DNA of 64,000 nt from Polaromonas sp. AER18D-145 (GCF_002379095.1 NZ_NBZV01000004.1:62001-126000); one strand, 5' to 3'. Positions 26,290-35,815 are shown, counted from the stretch's first letter. Notes: generated by a model not told the origin, from the sequence alone. Translations and numbers: made by a program.

Positions 26290-28692
26290 TCAGATGGCGA
26301 TGCCGACGGCTTTGAGTTGTTGCCACACGCGGTAGGAGGTGTGTGGCATATTGAAGTGGGTCACCCCAAGGTGCGCAAACGCATCGACCATGGCGCTCGT
26401 GAACGTCGGGATGCTACCCACGTGGGGGGACTCGGCGACACCCTTGGCCCCCAGCGGGTGATGCGGAGAGGGAGTCACCGTGTAGTCGGTTTCCCATTTT
26501 GGCGTTTCCACTGCGGTCGGCAGGAAGTAATCCATCAGCGTATTGCCCTGGATGTTGCCCTGCTTGTCAAACGACAGCAGCTGCCCCATCGCCACTGCAA
26601 AACCCTCGGTCAGACCCCCATGAATCTGGCCCTCGATGATCATCGGGTTGATGCGCGTGCCGCAGTCGTCGAGCGCATAGAAGCGGCGGATCTTGGTATC
26701 ACCCGTGCCCTTGTCAATGTCCACGACGCACAAGTAAGCGCCAAAAGGGAAGGTGAAATTGGGGGGGTCGTAGTAATGCACGGCCTCCAGCCCTGGCTCC
26801 AGTCCGGGTGGCGGCTGGTTGTAAGCAGCCCAGGCGATGTCCTTCATCGTCTTGAATTTGTCGTCATTGCCACGCAGTTTGAAACGGTCGATTTCCCACT
26901 CGAGATCGGCCTCGCTGACTTCCAGCAGGTGGGCTGCAATCTTCTTGGCCTTTGCGTGAATCTTGCGCGCCGCCATGGCAATGGCCGCACCCGCCACGGG
27001 TGTGGAACGCGAACCATAGGTGCCCAGGCCGTAGGGGGCCGTGTGGGTGTCGCCCTCCTCAACCTGGATCACTTCAGACGAAATACCCAGTTCGGTGGCA
27101 ATGATCTGTGCATAGGTGGTCTGGTGCCCCTGCCCCTGCGAGATGGTGCCCATGCGGGCAATCGCGCTGCCGGTCGGGTGCACACGAATCTCGCACGAAT
27201 CGAACATGCCCACGCCGAGAATGTCGCAAATCTTGCTGGGGCCTGCGCCCACCACCTCGGTAAAGGTAACCAGGCCGATGCCCATCAGCGTCGGGCAATT
27301 CGGATCAGCTCGCTTGACCTCCTGCTCGGCGCGCAGACCCTTGTAGTCCACCGCCTTGAGCACCTTGTCCAGCGCGGTCTGGTAGTCGCCCGAGTCGTAC
27401 TCAAAACCAAAGGCCGAGGTGTAAGGAAACTGCTCTCGCTTGATGAAGTTCTTGGCGCGGATCTCGGCCTTGTCCATATTGAGCTTCTGCGCCAGCACAT
27501 CGACCATGCGCTCGACCAGGTACACCGCCTCGGTGACGCGGAACGAACAGCGGTAAGCCACGCCGCCCGGCGCCTTGTTGGTGTAGACCCCGTCCACCTT
27601 GCAGTAGGCGGCCGGAATATCGTAGGAACCCGAACAGATGTGGAACATGCCGGCCGGGAACTTGGTCGGGTCGGCGCAGGCGTCGAAGGCACCATGGTCG
27701 GCGATCACATTGGTGCGCAACGCCAGGATCTTGCCATCTGCGGTGGCGGCCAGCTCGCCGGTCATGTGGTAGTCCCGGGCAAAGCCGGTGCTGGAGATGT
27801 TCTCGATGCGGTCTTCGATCCACTTCACGGGCCGGCCCAGCACGATGGAAGCCACGATGGCGCACACATAGCCGGGGTAGATCGGCACCTTATTGCCGAA
27901 GCCGCCGCCTATGTCCGGCGAGATGATGCGCACCTTGGACTCGGGAATGCCCGAGAGCATGGACACCACCGTGCGCACGATGTGTGGCGCCTGGCTGGTC
28001 AGCCAGGTCGTCAGTTCGCCGCGCACCGGATCGAACGAGGCGACCGCGCCGCAGGTCTCCAGCGGGCAGGGGTGTACGCGCGGGTAGAACATGTCCTGCT
28101 TGACCGTGACGGCCGCATTGGCAAAGGCGGCATCGGTGGCCTCCTTGTCGCCGGCATCCCAAGTGAAGATGTGGTTGTGGTGGTAACGCTTGCCGTGCGC
28201 ACCGTCGGTCTTGCCGGCCAGGTCTTCACGCAGCACCGGCGCCCCGGGCTTGAGTGCCTCAAACGGGTCCACCACGGCCTGCAGCTCCTCGTATTCCACC
28301 TCGACGGCTTCCACGCCGTCGGCCGCGGCATAACGGTCTTCGGCGATCACCACCGCCACTTCCTGCATCTGGAAGTGCACTTTTTCATCGGCCAGCACCG
28401 CCTGCACATCCCCGGCCAGGGTCGGCATCCAGTGCAGCTTGAGCGGCTTGAGGTCTTCGGCAGTCAGCACGGCCAGCACGCCGGGAATCTTCAGCGCCTC
28501 TTCCTTGTTGATGCGCTTGATGCGGGCATGGGCCACCGGCGAGCGCACGATGTCCATGAACACCATGTTGGGCAGCTTGATGTCATCGACGTAATTCCCC
28601 TTGCCCTGGATGAAGCGTGCATCTTCCTTGCGCAGGCGCGACTCGCCCATGCCCATCAGGGCCTTTTCCCGATCACTCATTGGTGCGTTCAT
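26290..28692 (-). CDS. coxL: Aerobic CO dehydrogenase large subunit CoxL, form I
   Basis: The catalytic molybdenum-copper subunit that oxidises CO with water to CO2, passing electrons through CoxS and CoxM to quinone. The 800-residue protein (809 in Oligotropha) carries the form I motif AYRCSFR at residues 379-385, with Cys382 binding the copper-sulfur ligand. Other family motifs are GGGFGNKV and GAKGVAESPHVG, the latter with the catalytic glutamate. Start 28692 follows AAGGAG closely; a longer frame overlaps coxS. The motif separates it from form II enzymes (AYRGAGR), which often do not oxidise CO. Confidence 0.95.
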   Translation of the reverse strand: MNAPMSDREKALMGMGESRLRKEDARFIQGKGNYVDDIKLPNMVFMDIVRSPVAHARIKRINKEEALKIPGVLAVLTAEDLKPLKLHWMPTLAGDVQAVLADEKVHFQMQEVAVVIAEDRYAAADGVEAVEVEYEELQAVVDPFEALKPGAPVLREDLAGKTDGAHGKRYHHNHIFTWDAGDKEATDAAFANAAVTVKQDMFYPRVHPCPLETCGAVASFDPVRGELTTWLTSQAPHIVRTVVSMLSGIPESKVRIISPDIGGGFGNKVPIYPGYVCAIVASIVLGRPVKWIEDRIENISSTGFARDYHMTGELAATADGKILALRTNVIADHGAFDACADPTKFPAGMFHICSGSYDIPAAYCKVDGVYTNKAPGGVAYRCSFRVTEAVYLVERMVDVLAQKLNMDKAEIRAKNFIKREQFPYTSAFGFEYDSGDYQTALDKVLKAVDYKGLRAEQEVKRADPNCPTLMGIGLVTFTEVVGAGPSKICDILGVGMFDSCEIRVHPTGSAIARMGTISQGQGHQTTYAQIIATELGISSEVIQVEEGDTHTAPYGLGTYGSRSTPVAGAAIAMAARKIHAKAKKIAAHLLEVSEADLEWEIDRFKLRGNDDKFKTMKDIAWAAYNQPPPGLEPGLEAVHYYDPPNFTFPFGAYLCVVDIDKGTGDTKIRRFYALDDCGTRINPMIIEGQIHGGLTEGFAVAMGQLLSFDKQGNIQGNTLMDYFLPTAVETPKWETDYTVTPSPHHPLGAKGVAESPHVGSIPTFTSAMVDAFAHLGVTHFNMPHTSYRVWQQLKAVGIAI

Positions 28693-28721
28693 TCGTGTCT
28701 CCTTTGGATGGGCGCCTGCGC

Positions 28722-29210
28722 TTACGCGGCGACTTTGTCTTGTTGCAGTACCCGGGCGGCGTGCAGCACCGCCTTGACGATGTTCTGGTAACCGGTGCAG
28801 CGGCACAGGTTGCCCGACATGCCGACACGCACTTCCTCTTCGGTCGGGTCCGGGTTGTCCTGCAGGAAGCGGTAGGCGCGCATCAGCATGCCCGGCGTGC
28901 AGAAACCGCACTGCAGGCCATGCTCCTTGTAGAAGCCTTCCTGCACCGCATGCAGTACGCCGGCATTGGCCAGCCCCTCCACGGTCTTGATCTCGCTGCC
29001 GTCGCACTGCACGGCAAGATGCGTGCAGCTCTTGACGGACTGCCCGTCAATGTCCACCGTGCAGGCGCCGCAGTGGCTGGTTTCGCAGCCAATGTGGGCA
29101 CCGGTCAGGCTCATCTTCTCGCGCAGGAAGTGCACGAGCAACGTGCGCGGTTCGACCGCCTCTTCCACCTTGCGGCCATTGAGGGTCATGGAAACAATTT
29201 TCTTGATCAT
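28722..29210 (-). CDS. coxS: CO dehydrogenase small iron-sulfur subunit CoxS
   Basis: A 162-residue protein with two [2Fe-2S] clusters. The plant-ferredoxin-like cluster uses Cys42, 47, 50 and 62 ([10 protein letters not shown]), and the second uses Cys101, 104, 136 and 138 (CGFCTPGM and NLCRCTGY). It passes electrons from CoxL to the FAD in CoxM. Start at 29210 ([14 protein letters not shown]) has AGGAG upstream; the longer open frame is in coxM. It lies 43 bp after coxM and 29 bp before coxL. Confidence 0.95.
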   Translation of the reverse strand: MIKKIVSMTLNGRKVEEAVEPRTLLVHFLREKMSLTGAHIGCETSHCGACTVDIDGQSVKSCTHLAVQCDGSEIKTVEGLANAGVLHAVQEGFYKEHGLQCGFCTPGMLMRAYRFLQDNPDPTEEEVRVGMSGNLCRCTGYQNIVKAVLHAARVLQQDKVAA

Positions 29211-29253
29211 CGCCTGGGTCTCCTGTTGATCTGCTTGTTCTTCTTCTGCGGGT

Positions 29254-30117
29254 TCAGCGGCAGCGCGCGGCAGCGGCAAGAATGGCGCGTTTCGCCATTT
29301 CACCGGCCATCGCGGTCTTGTACTCAACATCGCCGCGCAAGTCCTCCGCCGGGTCGCACACCGCGCGCACCGCCTGCACCACCGCGGCCAGCGAGGCGTC
29401 ATTGACAGGCTGGCCGATCAGCGCCTTCTCGGCATCGCGGGCACGCAGCGCCGTCGGCGCCACATTGGTCAGGCCTATGCTGGCCTGCGTCACCACACCG
29501 CCGGCCATGCGCATCACCACGGCGGCACCGGCCGTGGCCCAGTCACCGGTTTTGCGCTTGAGCTTCTGGTAGGCATAACCGGTACCCGACGCGAAAGGCG
29601 TCACCAGGATGGCGGTCAGGATTTCGTTCTCGGCCAAGGCCGTCATGTAGGTGCCGTGGAAAAAATCGACGGCCAGCACCTGGCGCTCGCCCGCCGGTCC
29701 CTGCAATACAAAGCTTGCATCAAGCGCCATCGCAATCGCGGGGTGGTCGTTGCCCGGGTCGCCGTGGGCGATGTCGCCGCCTATGGTGCCGCGGTTGCGC
29801 ACCTGCGGGTCGGCGATCAGGCGGGCCGCCTCGGCCAGCAGCGGCAGACGCTCCTGCAGCAACGGGGAGGCAATCAGCTCGCTTTCGGTCGTCATCGCGC
29901 CGATACGGATCTTGCCGCCCTCCTCGCGGATCCCGCGCAACTCGGGAATCCGGTTGATGTCGATCAGCACGCCCGGCTGGGCAAAACGCAGCTTCATCAT
30001 GGGCAGCAGGCTGTGTCCGCCGGCGAGCAGCTTGGCATCGTCGCCCAGCTCGGTCAGCAGGGAAAGCGCCTCGCCAATGGAGCGGGGCGCGTGGTACGCA
30101 AATGAGGGTGGAATCAC
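29254..30117 (-). CDS. coxM: CO dehydrogenase medium FAD subunit CoxM
   Basis: A 287-residue FAD-binding subunit of the molybdopterin dehydrogenase family. FAD contacts are [11 protein letters not shown] at 32-42 and [11 protein letters not shown] at 111-121. It hands electrons to the respiratory chain. The start codon is GTG at 30117, preceded by AAGGAG six bases upstream. It is the first structural gene of coxMSL and follows rcoM by 154 bp. Confidence 0.95.
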   Translation of the reverse strand: MIPPSFAYHAPRSIGEALSLLTELGDDAKLLAGGHSLLPMMKLRFAQPGVLIDINRIPELRGIREEGGKIRIGAMTTESELIASPLLQERLPLLAEAARLIADPQVRNRGTIGGDIAHGDPGNDHPAIAMALDASFVLQGPAGERQVLAVDFFHGTYMTALAENEILTAILVTPFASGTGYAYQKLKRKTGDWATAGAAVVMRMAGGVVTQASIGLTNVAPTALRARDAEKALIGQPVNDASLAAVVQAVRAVCDPAEDLRGDVEYKTAMAGEMAKRAILAAAARCR

Positions 30118-30271
30118 GTTGTCTCCTTATGCGGCCCAGGGGCCTTTAGAAGCGCGACTCTAGCGCCAGCCGATTCGGCTGGGGAAGCTAAGCAATCAAC
30201 CGTCGCTCACACCGCACGAACGGCAGCATGATTGCACGAATGAAAATTCGTCATGCATGAAAATCTGCGGA
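30118..30271 (-). promoter_or_regulatory. rcoM-coxM regulatory region
   Basis: A 154-bp spacer. Two direct repeats ATTTTCAT on the minus strand (30257-30264 and 30240-30247) have starts 17 bp apart, and an overlapping CGAAT-GAAA-ATTCG inverted repeat lies at 30237-30250. A 17-bp palindrome, CCAGCCGATTCGGCTGG, lies at 30166-30182. LytTR-type domains usually bind paired direct repeats, so the ATTTTCAT pair is a candidate RcoM site. No convincing -35/-10 pair was found. Confidence 0.5.
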
Positions 30272-31069
30272 TCAGATTTTGGCCGGTATGGCGTCCGTCA
30301 GCCCCAGTTGCTCCAGCAGGCGCGGCGCGCTTGCACGCGACACCGGAATCTCGACCGGGGGGGATCCCATCATGCGCAGCGTCATGCGGCCGTCGCCGCG
30401 CACGATTTCGTCGACATGGGACAGATTGACGATGTAGCTGCGGTGCACGCGCAGGAACAGCTGCGGATCGAGCCGGGTCTCGAGGTCGCCAATATTGAGG
30501 TTGCAGAACTGGTTGCCGTGGCCGGTATGCACCCAGGTGTAGTGCCCCTCGGAACGGATGAAGGAGACACTGGGCACATCCACCAGCAGCACCCGGTTCT
30601 GCTTGATGGTCGGAATCTTGCGCAGTTGGCGCTTTTCGCCGCCTTCACGCGCGCTGCGCGTGGCTCCACCTTCGACTTCCTGGCTGACCACCTCGGTGAT
30701 GTCATAAAACACCAGGGTGTAGCCCGTCGTGGCGCCCTGGGCGTCGCCGATCTTGGACACCTTGATCAGCAGCATCCGGTCCGGGATATTGATCATCATG
30801 GCCATGGGCGGCGCGTTGTTCACCGGGCACTCGGCCTGTCCCAGCAGAAACTTCACCTTGGCCCTGGCCGCTTCGGGATGAAAGGAGGTCACGAGTTTGC
30901 CAAACGGCATTTTTTCGGCCACAGGCAGGCTGCGCCGTGCGTAGTCATTCATGCCCATCACCCGCAGCTCAAGGTCAAGATGAACCACGCCGACGTCAAA
31001 ACGCTCCAGCAGATAAAGCCACGAGCTTGACGGCCCGGGCGACGGGGAACCAGCGGGACAGGTTTTCAT
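30272..31069 (-). CDS. rcoM: RcoM-type CO-sensing heme regulator (PAS-LytTR)
   Basis: A 265-residue single-component regulator: PAS domain (about 18-130) and C-terminal LytTR DNA-binding domain (about 160-260, SVSFIRSEGHYTWVHTG and LFLRVHRSYIVNL). By alignment from memory with Burkholderia xenovorans RcoM, the heme ligands are conserved: His64 (FHPE) for His74, Cys81 (ECPV) for Cys94 and Met91 (AMMINIPDR) for Met104. It should switch on coxMSL when CO binds heme. Start 31069 gives a length close to known RcoM; an upstream in-frame start at 31147 is the alternative. The call over a general LytTR protein rests on these ligands and the cox context. Confidence 0.88.
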   Translation of the reverse strand: MKTCPAGSPSPGPSSSWLYLLERFDVGVVHLDLELRVMGMNDYARRSLPVAEKMPFGKLVTSFHPEAARAKVKFLLGQAECPVNNAPPMAMMINIPDRMLLIKVSKIGDAQGATTGYTLVFYDITEVVSQEVEGGATRSAREGGEKRQLRKIPTIKQNRVLLVDVPSVSFIRSEGHYTWVHTGHGNQFCNLNIGDLETRLDPQLFLRVHRSYIVNLSHVDEIVRGDGRMTLRMMGSPPVEIPVSRASAPRLLEQLGLTDAIPAKI

Positions 31070-31348
31070 CAAAATACCATGTTGTAGGCAGGCCAAAACC
31101 ATTGCAAACCACGCGCCGGGATCGCTTTCGTGCCGCCAGGCGGGCACTCATGCATCCCAAGCGCGCTTCGTTAACACGCTGGGCCTCCAAGCCGGGCAGC
31201 GGCTAGAGTTTTGACTCATGAAGAAGCCAATGCGCCCCTCTTTTGAACCTCGGCCACGGGATGTTGATGCGGCTGCGGCCGTGTCGCTACGGGGTTTACC
31301 CGAGTACATAAACCGTGCGCCGCCCCCTCGGAAGACAGGGCAGATGCA
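31070..31348. other. Intergenic region between rcoM and membrane-protein gene
   Basis: A 279-bp divergent spacer that should hold promoters for rcoM and for the plus-strand genes. No clear -35/-10 was found. Its right half contains the small open reading frame listed separately at 31218-31352. Confidence 0.4.
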
Positions 31349-31352
31349 ATGA
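31218..31352 (+). CDS. Possible small protein, 44 codons
   Basis: ATG at 31218 opens a 44-codon frame beginning MKKPMRPSFEPRPRDVD and ending with Gln before TGA at 31350-31352, which overlaps the ATG of the next gene by 4 bp (ATGA). Such overlap is typical of translational coupling. The product would be basic, proline-rich and soluble. No ribosome site is obvious and I recognise no family, so it may be only a leader. Confidence 0.3.
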   Translation: MKKPMRPSFEPRPRDVDAAAAVSLRGLPEYINRAPPPRKTGQMQ

Positions 31353-32032
31353 CAAGTCCCGTGAACACCCACCCTCACTGGCTGGCGCGCGGCATGGGTT
31401 CGGCCGCCCTCACCCCGGCGGTTCTGGTGCTGCTCGCCGGGCTGACACTCTGGTCGCTGGGCCAGTCCGGCGCGGCCGGCAACAAAGACCTTCCCACCAT
31501 CGTGGTTCTGACACTGGCAGCCGTGGCTGCGGGCTGCGCTGCCCTGGCCTGGGTGCGTCCGCAACGAGTCGGGCTGTCGCCGCCCCAGGTGATGCTATCG
31601 CTCGGCTTCGGGGGCATGTTGCTGGGCTTGCTGTACGACGTCTACCAGGCAGGTCCCGCCCGGCTGGACAGCCTGTGTGCCCAGGCCACGTCTCTCGGCT
31701 TCGTGGACAGCCTCCGGCTGCACCTTGAGTTTTTGCCCGGCATGCATGCGGGCATGCTGGCCGGGGGGCTGCTCGCCATCCCCAGCCTGAGGCTGCTCCG
31801 GCCCCATTGCGGTCGCTACCTGTGTTCACTGTTTGCGCAGAACCTGCTGTGTTCCGGCTGGATGCTGGTCGGCATGACAGCCGGCGCGCTGTGGTTTTCG
31901 CGCTGGCCGCTGCCGGCCGGAAACAGCACCCTGCCCGGCATGCTGGGTGGCATGTTTGTCGGCATGACCTGGGGCATGGTGATCAGTGTGGCGCTGTACC
32001 GGGGTTTCTTCACCCTGCGCAACCGCGTTTGA
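31349..32032 (+). CDS. Unknown integral membrane protein
   Basis: A 227-residue protein with about six hydrophobic segments, at residues 20-37, 50-68, 80-96, 124-146, 160-180 and 196-216. A conserved-looking stretch HLEFLPGMHAGMLAGGLLA contains His and Met residues inside or beside a membrane segment, with GMTAGALWFSRW and GMTWGMVIS further on. I do not recognise the family. It is divergent from rcoM, so control by CO is possible but unproven. Confidence 0.6.
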   Translation: MTSPVNTHPHWLARGMGSAALTPAVLVLLAGLTLWSLGQSGAAGNKDLPTIVVLTLAAVAAGCAALAWVRPQRVGLSPPQVMLSLGFGGMLLGLLYDVYQAGPARLDSLCAQATSLGFVDSLRLHLEFLPGMHAGMLAGGLLAIPSLRLLRPHCGRYLCSLFAQNLLCSGWMLVGMTAGALWFSRWPLPAGNSTLPGMLGGMFVGMTWGMVISVALYRGFFTLRNRV

Positions 32033-32163
32033 CCGGGCCGCGTCGCCAAAAGCCTGTCACACCGGCGGTCCCGCCGCAGCGCGGAATACGAACACACCTG
32101 TCGCGGGCTTGGGCTACAGTTGCCGTTCAAACAACAGCCGACCCCGGACAGCACCACCCCGCC

Positions 32164-32868
32164 ATGAACGATCTCTCCGCCTTTCCCATCACCCGTAAAT
32201 GGCCGGCACTGCATCCCGAGCGCATCCAGCTTTATTCACTGCCCACGCCCAACGGCGTCAAGGTCTCGATCATGCTGGAAGAAACCGGCCTGCCCTACGA
32301 GCCGCACCTGGTGGACTTTGCCACCAACGACCAGATGTCACCGGAGTTCATCTCGCTGAGCCCCAACAACAAGATCCCGGCCATCCTCGACCCGAACGGC
32401 CCGGGCGGCAAGCCGCTGGGCCTGTTCGAGTCCGGTGCCATCCTGATCTACCTGGCCGAAAAAACCGGGAAATTCCTGCCGCCTGACGCCGCCGGCCGTT
32501 ATGAAACCCTCCAGTGGCTGATGTTCCAGATGGGCGGCATCGGCCCGATGTTCGGCCAGCTCGGCTTCTTCCACAAGTTCGCCGGCAAGGACTACGACGA
32601 CAAGCGCCCGCGCGACCGCTACGTGGCCGAATCGAAACGGCTGCTCGGTGTGCTGGAGCGGCGGCTGGCCGGCCGGACCTGGATCATGGGCGACGACTAC
32701 ACCATCGCCGACATCGCCACCTTCGGCTGGGTGCGCAACCTGATCGGGTTCTACGCGGCCGGTGAGCTGGTCGGCATCAAGGACTTTCCGAACGTGCTGC
32801 GCGTGCTGGAAACCTTTGTGGCGCGGCCGGCGGTCATCAAGGGTCTGGGCATACCGGCGCGGACATGA
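32164..32868 (+). CDS. YghU/YfcG-type glutathione S-transferase
   Basis: A 234-residue GST of the Nu/Ure2-like group. The thioredoxin-fold N-terminal domain starts at LYSLPTPNGVKVSIMLEE, where TPNG is the YfcG/YghU active-site motif, and LSPNNKIPAILDPNGPGG and FESGAILIYLAEKTG bind glutathione. The C-terminal helical domain has QMGGIGPMFGQ and DYTIADIATFGW. Members often reduce disulfides or peroxides using glutathione. The start at 32164 is the first in-frame ATG that gives a normal length. Confidence 0.85.
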   Translation: MNDLSAFPITRKWPALHPERIQLYSLPTPNGVKVSIMLEETGLPYEPHLVDFATNDQMSPEFISLSPNNKIPAILDPNGPGGKPLGLFESGAILIYLAEKTGKFLPPDAAGRYETLQWLMFQMGGIGPMFGQLGFFHKFAGKDYDDKRPRDRYVAESKRLLGVLERRLAGRTWIMGDDYTIADIATFGWVRNLIGFYAAGELVGIKDFPNVLRVLETFVARPAVIKGLGIPART

Positions 32869-32929
32869 CCGCCATGCCTGTGGGCAAAGTCCACAGGGCA
32901 TGAATCGCACAACAGGGTTCAGCTGGGCT

Positions 32930-35551
32930 CTAGTTGCCACGCCTTGCACGACCCAGGCGCTGCCCCAGCATCCGCACCAGTTCCAGCCAGACCAGACACA
33001 GTGCCACCAGCACGGCCGCGAGCGCCAGTTCCCGGGCGCCCGGCAGGGCAAGCCCCATCAGGCCCCGCAGCCACGGCAGGCCGAGCACCGCCACCAATAG
33101 CGTGACCATCGCAGAGGCAATGCGCCATAGCCAGGTCGTTGGCGCCATTGCCGACAGAAAGGCAGGTCGGGCCGGGTTGCGGTTGGCCAAAATCAGCAGC
33201 AGTACATTCAGCACCAGCGTGCCAAACACAACTGTCCGGATTTGCGCAGCACTCCCGCCATGGGCGCTCAACCACGCGGTGCATAGAAGCAGCACTACCG
33301 CGATGCCCACGCCCTGCAACACCGCGTAGGCGAGCGCAGCCGGCGCAAAGGGGGAGTCGCTCGCCGGGCGGGGCGGACGCTCCATCAGGCCGGGGGCTTC
33401 AGGCTCAGCCTCCAGAACCACCGCACAGGTCGGGTCGATCAACAGCTGTAGCAGCACGATATGCACCGGCAGCAACAACGCAGGCCATTGCAGCAGCGTG
33501 GGCACCAGCGCCAGTGCGATGATGGGAACGTGCACGGCAAACACAAAGCGCGTGGCCTTGCGGATGTTGTCGTCAATGCGCCGGCCCTGGCGGATGGCGG
33601 CCACGATGCGCGCAAAGCTGTCGTCGAGCAGCACCAGCGCGGCGGCCTCGCGTGCCACGTCGGTGCCACGCTCGCCCATGGCAATGCCCACGTCTGCGGC
33701 CTTGAGTGCGGGCGCGTCGTTGACGCCGTCGCCAGTCATGGCCACCACCTCGCCATCGGTGCGCAGCATCTGCACCAGGCGCAGCTTGTGCTGGGGTTTC
33801 AGGCGCGCGCACAGGTCCACATGGCGCAGCCGCTGGCGCAGGGCGGCATCGTCCAGGGCTTCGATCTCGGCGCCGGTCATCAAGTCGGGGCGCTCCGACA
33901 GGCCGACTTGGCGCGCGATGGCCAGGGCCGTGGCGGGGTGGTCGCCGGTCATCATGATCACGCGCACACCGGCCTGCCGGCATTCGGCCAGCGCGGCAGG
34001 CACCTCGGCGCGTGGCGGGTCGGCCAGGGCGACCAGGCCGAGAAACTCGAAATCGAAATCGTGCTGGCTTTGCGGCCAGGGTGGCGCCGCGTCCGGCGCG
34101 GTGGCTTGCCCGCTCCAGCGCCCGCGCGCCACGCCGAGCACGCGCAGACCGCGTTCTGCCATGATTTCCACCTGCCGGCCGATGGCATCGCGCTGCGCCG
34201 CGTCGAGGTGACACAGGTCGGCCACGGCCTCAGGCGCACCCTTGGTGGCCAGCAGGTGCTGCGAGGGGTCGGCACTGGCAAACACGCGCGTCATAGCCAG
34301 AATTTCTCCGGACAGCGCGTATTCAAACTCGGGCTGGCGGCCGTGGTGCACATGCTCGGTACCGGCCAGCCAGTGGTGGCCAAAATGCTGGATGGCCTTT
34401 TCCATCGGGTCGAACGGATCACCGGGCGTGGCCAGCATGGCAAATTCCACCAGTGGGTGGAATTCTTCGACCAGGCTGTCGGCATCTTCCGGCCGGAAGT
34501 TCGCGTCGGCCGTGGCGAGCTCGGCCACCGCCATGCGGTTCACCGTCAGCGTGCCGGTCTTGTCCACCGCGAGCACGGTGATGGCGCCCAGCGCCTCAAC
34601 GGCGGTGACGCGCCGCGTCAGCACCTTGTGCCGGGAGATGCGCCACGCGCCCAGCGCCAGGAAGACGGTGAGGATGACCGGGATCTCCTCGGGCAGGATG
34701 GCCATGGCCAGCGCAATGCCGGAGAGCAGGCTCTCCAGCAGCGGCCGGTCGTTCCACCACCAGCCCAGCAGGACCTGGGCGCTGGCCAGCAGCAGCGCGG
34801 CCACACCGAGCTGGCGCACCAGCTTGCGCGATCGCTGCTGAAGCGCCGAAGGCGGCTCGGTGGTGGCGGCCAGGTCGGTGCCGATGCGCCCGACCGCGGT
34901 GTGGGCAGCGGTGGCGCAAACCTCGGCCAGACCCACGCCGCGCGTGACCACGGTGCTGGCAAACAGGCCTGGCGTGCCGTCGCCGCCCGGCGCGGGGGCG
35001 GTGGCATCCCCGGCCCCCAGTGCCGGCAGCTTGGTCACAGGCGCGGCCTCGCCCGTGAGCAGCGATTCATCAACCTCCAGCTGGCCGTCCACCAGCAGCG
35101 CATCGGCGGCAATGCGGTCGCCCTCGTGCAACACCAGCAAGTCACCCAGCACCACCTCGCGTCCGGCAATGCGCTGCTCCTGGCCGTCCCGTATCACCAG
35201 GGCACGCGGGGCCGACAGGTCGCGCAGCGACTCCAGCGCGCGCTGCGTTTTGCGCTCCTGCACCAGCGTGATGCCGATGACCACAAACACAAAGCTCAAC
35301 AGGAACAGCGCCTCACCCCGGTCGCCCAGCGCCAGGTAGATGCCACCGGCGGCCAGCAGCATCAGGAACATCGGTTCGGTGACCACTTCGCGCACGATGG
35401 CAGCGGTGGACTTGGGTTCGCTGCCGGGCAGCAGGTTGGGCCCCTGATCGGCGAGGCGGCGTGCGGCCTCGCCTGCACTCAGGCCCTGGCGGGAAAATGC
35501 CTCGGGCATGCCGCTGGGGGGCTGGGGCCGGTGAGGCGCTGGAGTGGGCAT
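32930..35551 (-). CDS. Cation-transporting P-type ATPase with PEEIP motif
   Basis: An 873-residue P-type ATPase: actuator TGE at 166-168, phosphorylation Asp330 in DKTGTLTVN, KGAPE nucleotide-binding motif, MTGDHPATA and TGDGVNDAPALKAADVGIAMG. N-terminal cation ATPase domain and about ten membrane helices give a P2-like topology. The helix 4 ion site reads PEEIP at 287-291 instead of PEGLP, so the ion specificity is uncertain. No heavy-metal domain is present. The start lies in a weakly supported region; Met15 is an alternative. Confidence 0.85.
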   Translation of the reverse strand: MPTPAPHRPQPPSGMPEAFSRQGLSAGEAARRLADQGPNLLPGSEPKSTAAIVREVVTEPMFLMLLAAGGIYLALGDRGEALFLLSFVFVVIGITLVQERKTQRALESLRDLSAPRALVIRDGQEQRIAGREVVLGDLLVLHEGDRIAADALLVDGQLEVDESLLTGEAAPVTKLPALGAGDATAPAPGGDGTPGLFASTVVTRGVGLAEVCATAAHTAVGRIGTDLAATTEPPSALQQRSRKLVRQLGVAALLLASAQVLLGWWWNDRPLLESLLSGIALAMAILPEEIPVILTVFLALGAWRISRHKVLTRRVTAVEALGAITVLAVDKTGTLTVNRMAVAELATADANFRPEDADSLVEEFHPLVEFAMLATPGDPFDPMEKAIQHFGHHWLAGTEHVHHGRQPEFEYALSGEILAMTRVFASADPSQHLLATKGAPEAVADLCHLDAAQRDAIGRQVEIMAERGLRVLGVARGRWSGQATAPDAAPPWPQSQHDFDFEFLGLVALADPPRAEVPAALAECRQAGVRVIMMTGDHPATALAIARQVGLSERPDLMTGAEIEALDDAALRQRLRHVDLCARLKPQHKLRLVQMLRTDGEVVAMTGDGVNDAPALKAADVGIAMGERGTDVAREAAALVLLDDSFARIVAAIRQGRRIDDNIRKATRFVFAVHVPIIALALVPTLLQWPALLLPVHIVLLQLLIDPTCAVVLEAEPEAPGLMERPPRPASDSPFAPAALAYAVLQGVGIAVVLLLCTAWLSAHGGSAAQIRTVVFGTLVLNVLLLILANRNPARPAFLSAMAPTTWLWRIASAMVTLLVAVLGLPWLRGLMGLALPGARELALAAVLVALCLVWLELVRMLGQRLGRARRGN

Positions 35552-35815
35552 GGCCTGTTTTTCGGTCCGGGTTTAGGCAAGTGGCGGCCACGGCGGCATG
35601 GCTCTCATTTTCGGATGGTAGACGAGTCTGCGTTTAACCGGCCAGGAATAGGGTCCCCTACGCCCGCCCCTCCGCAGACGGCCGGAACCGCCCCGGGGAT
35701 GGGTGTATAACCAGAAGCCTTGGGTGATGCGCGGCATTTCAAAAAACGCGCATGACCCCATCACCCCGAACCAGCCAGGCGCATGCAAGCGCCGCAACAC
35801 CAAGGAATTTCAAGC

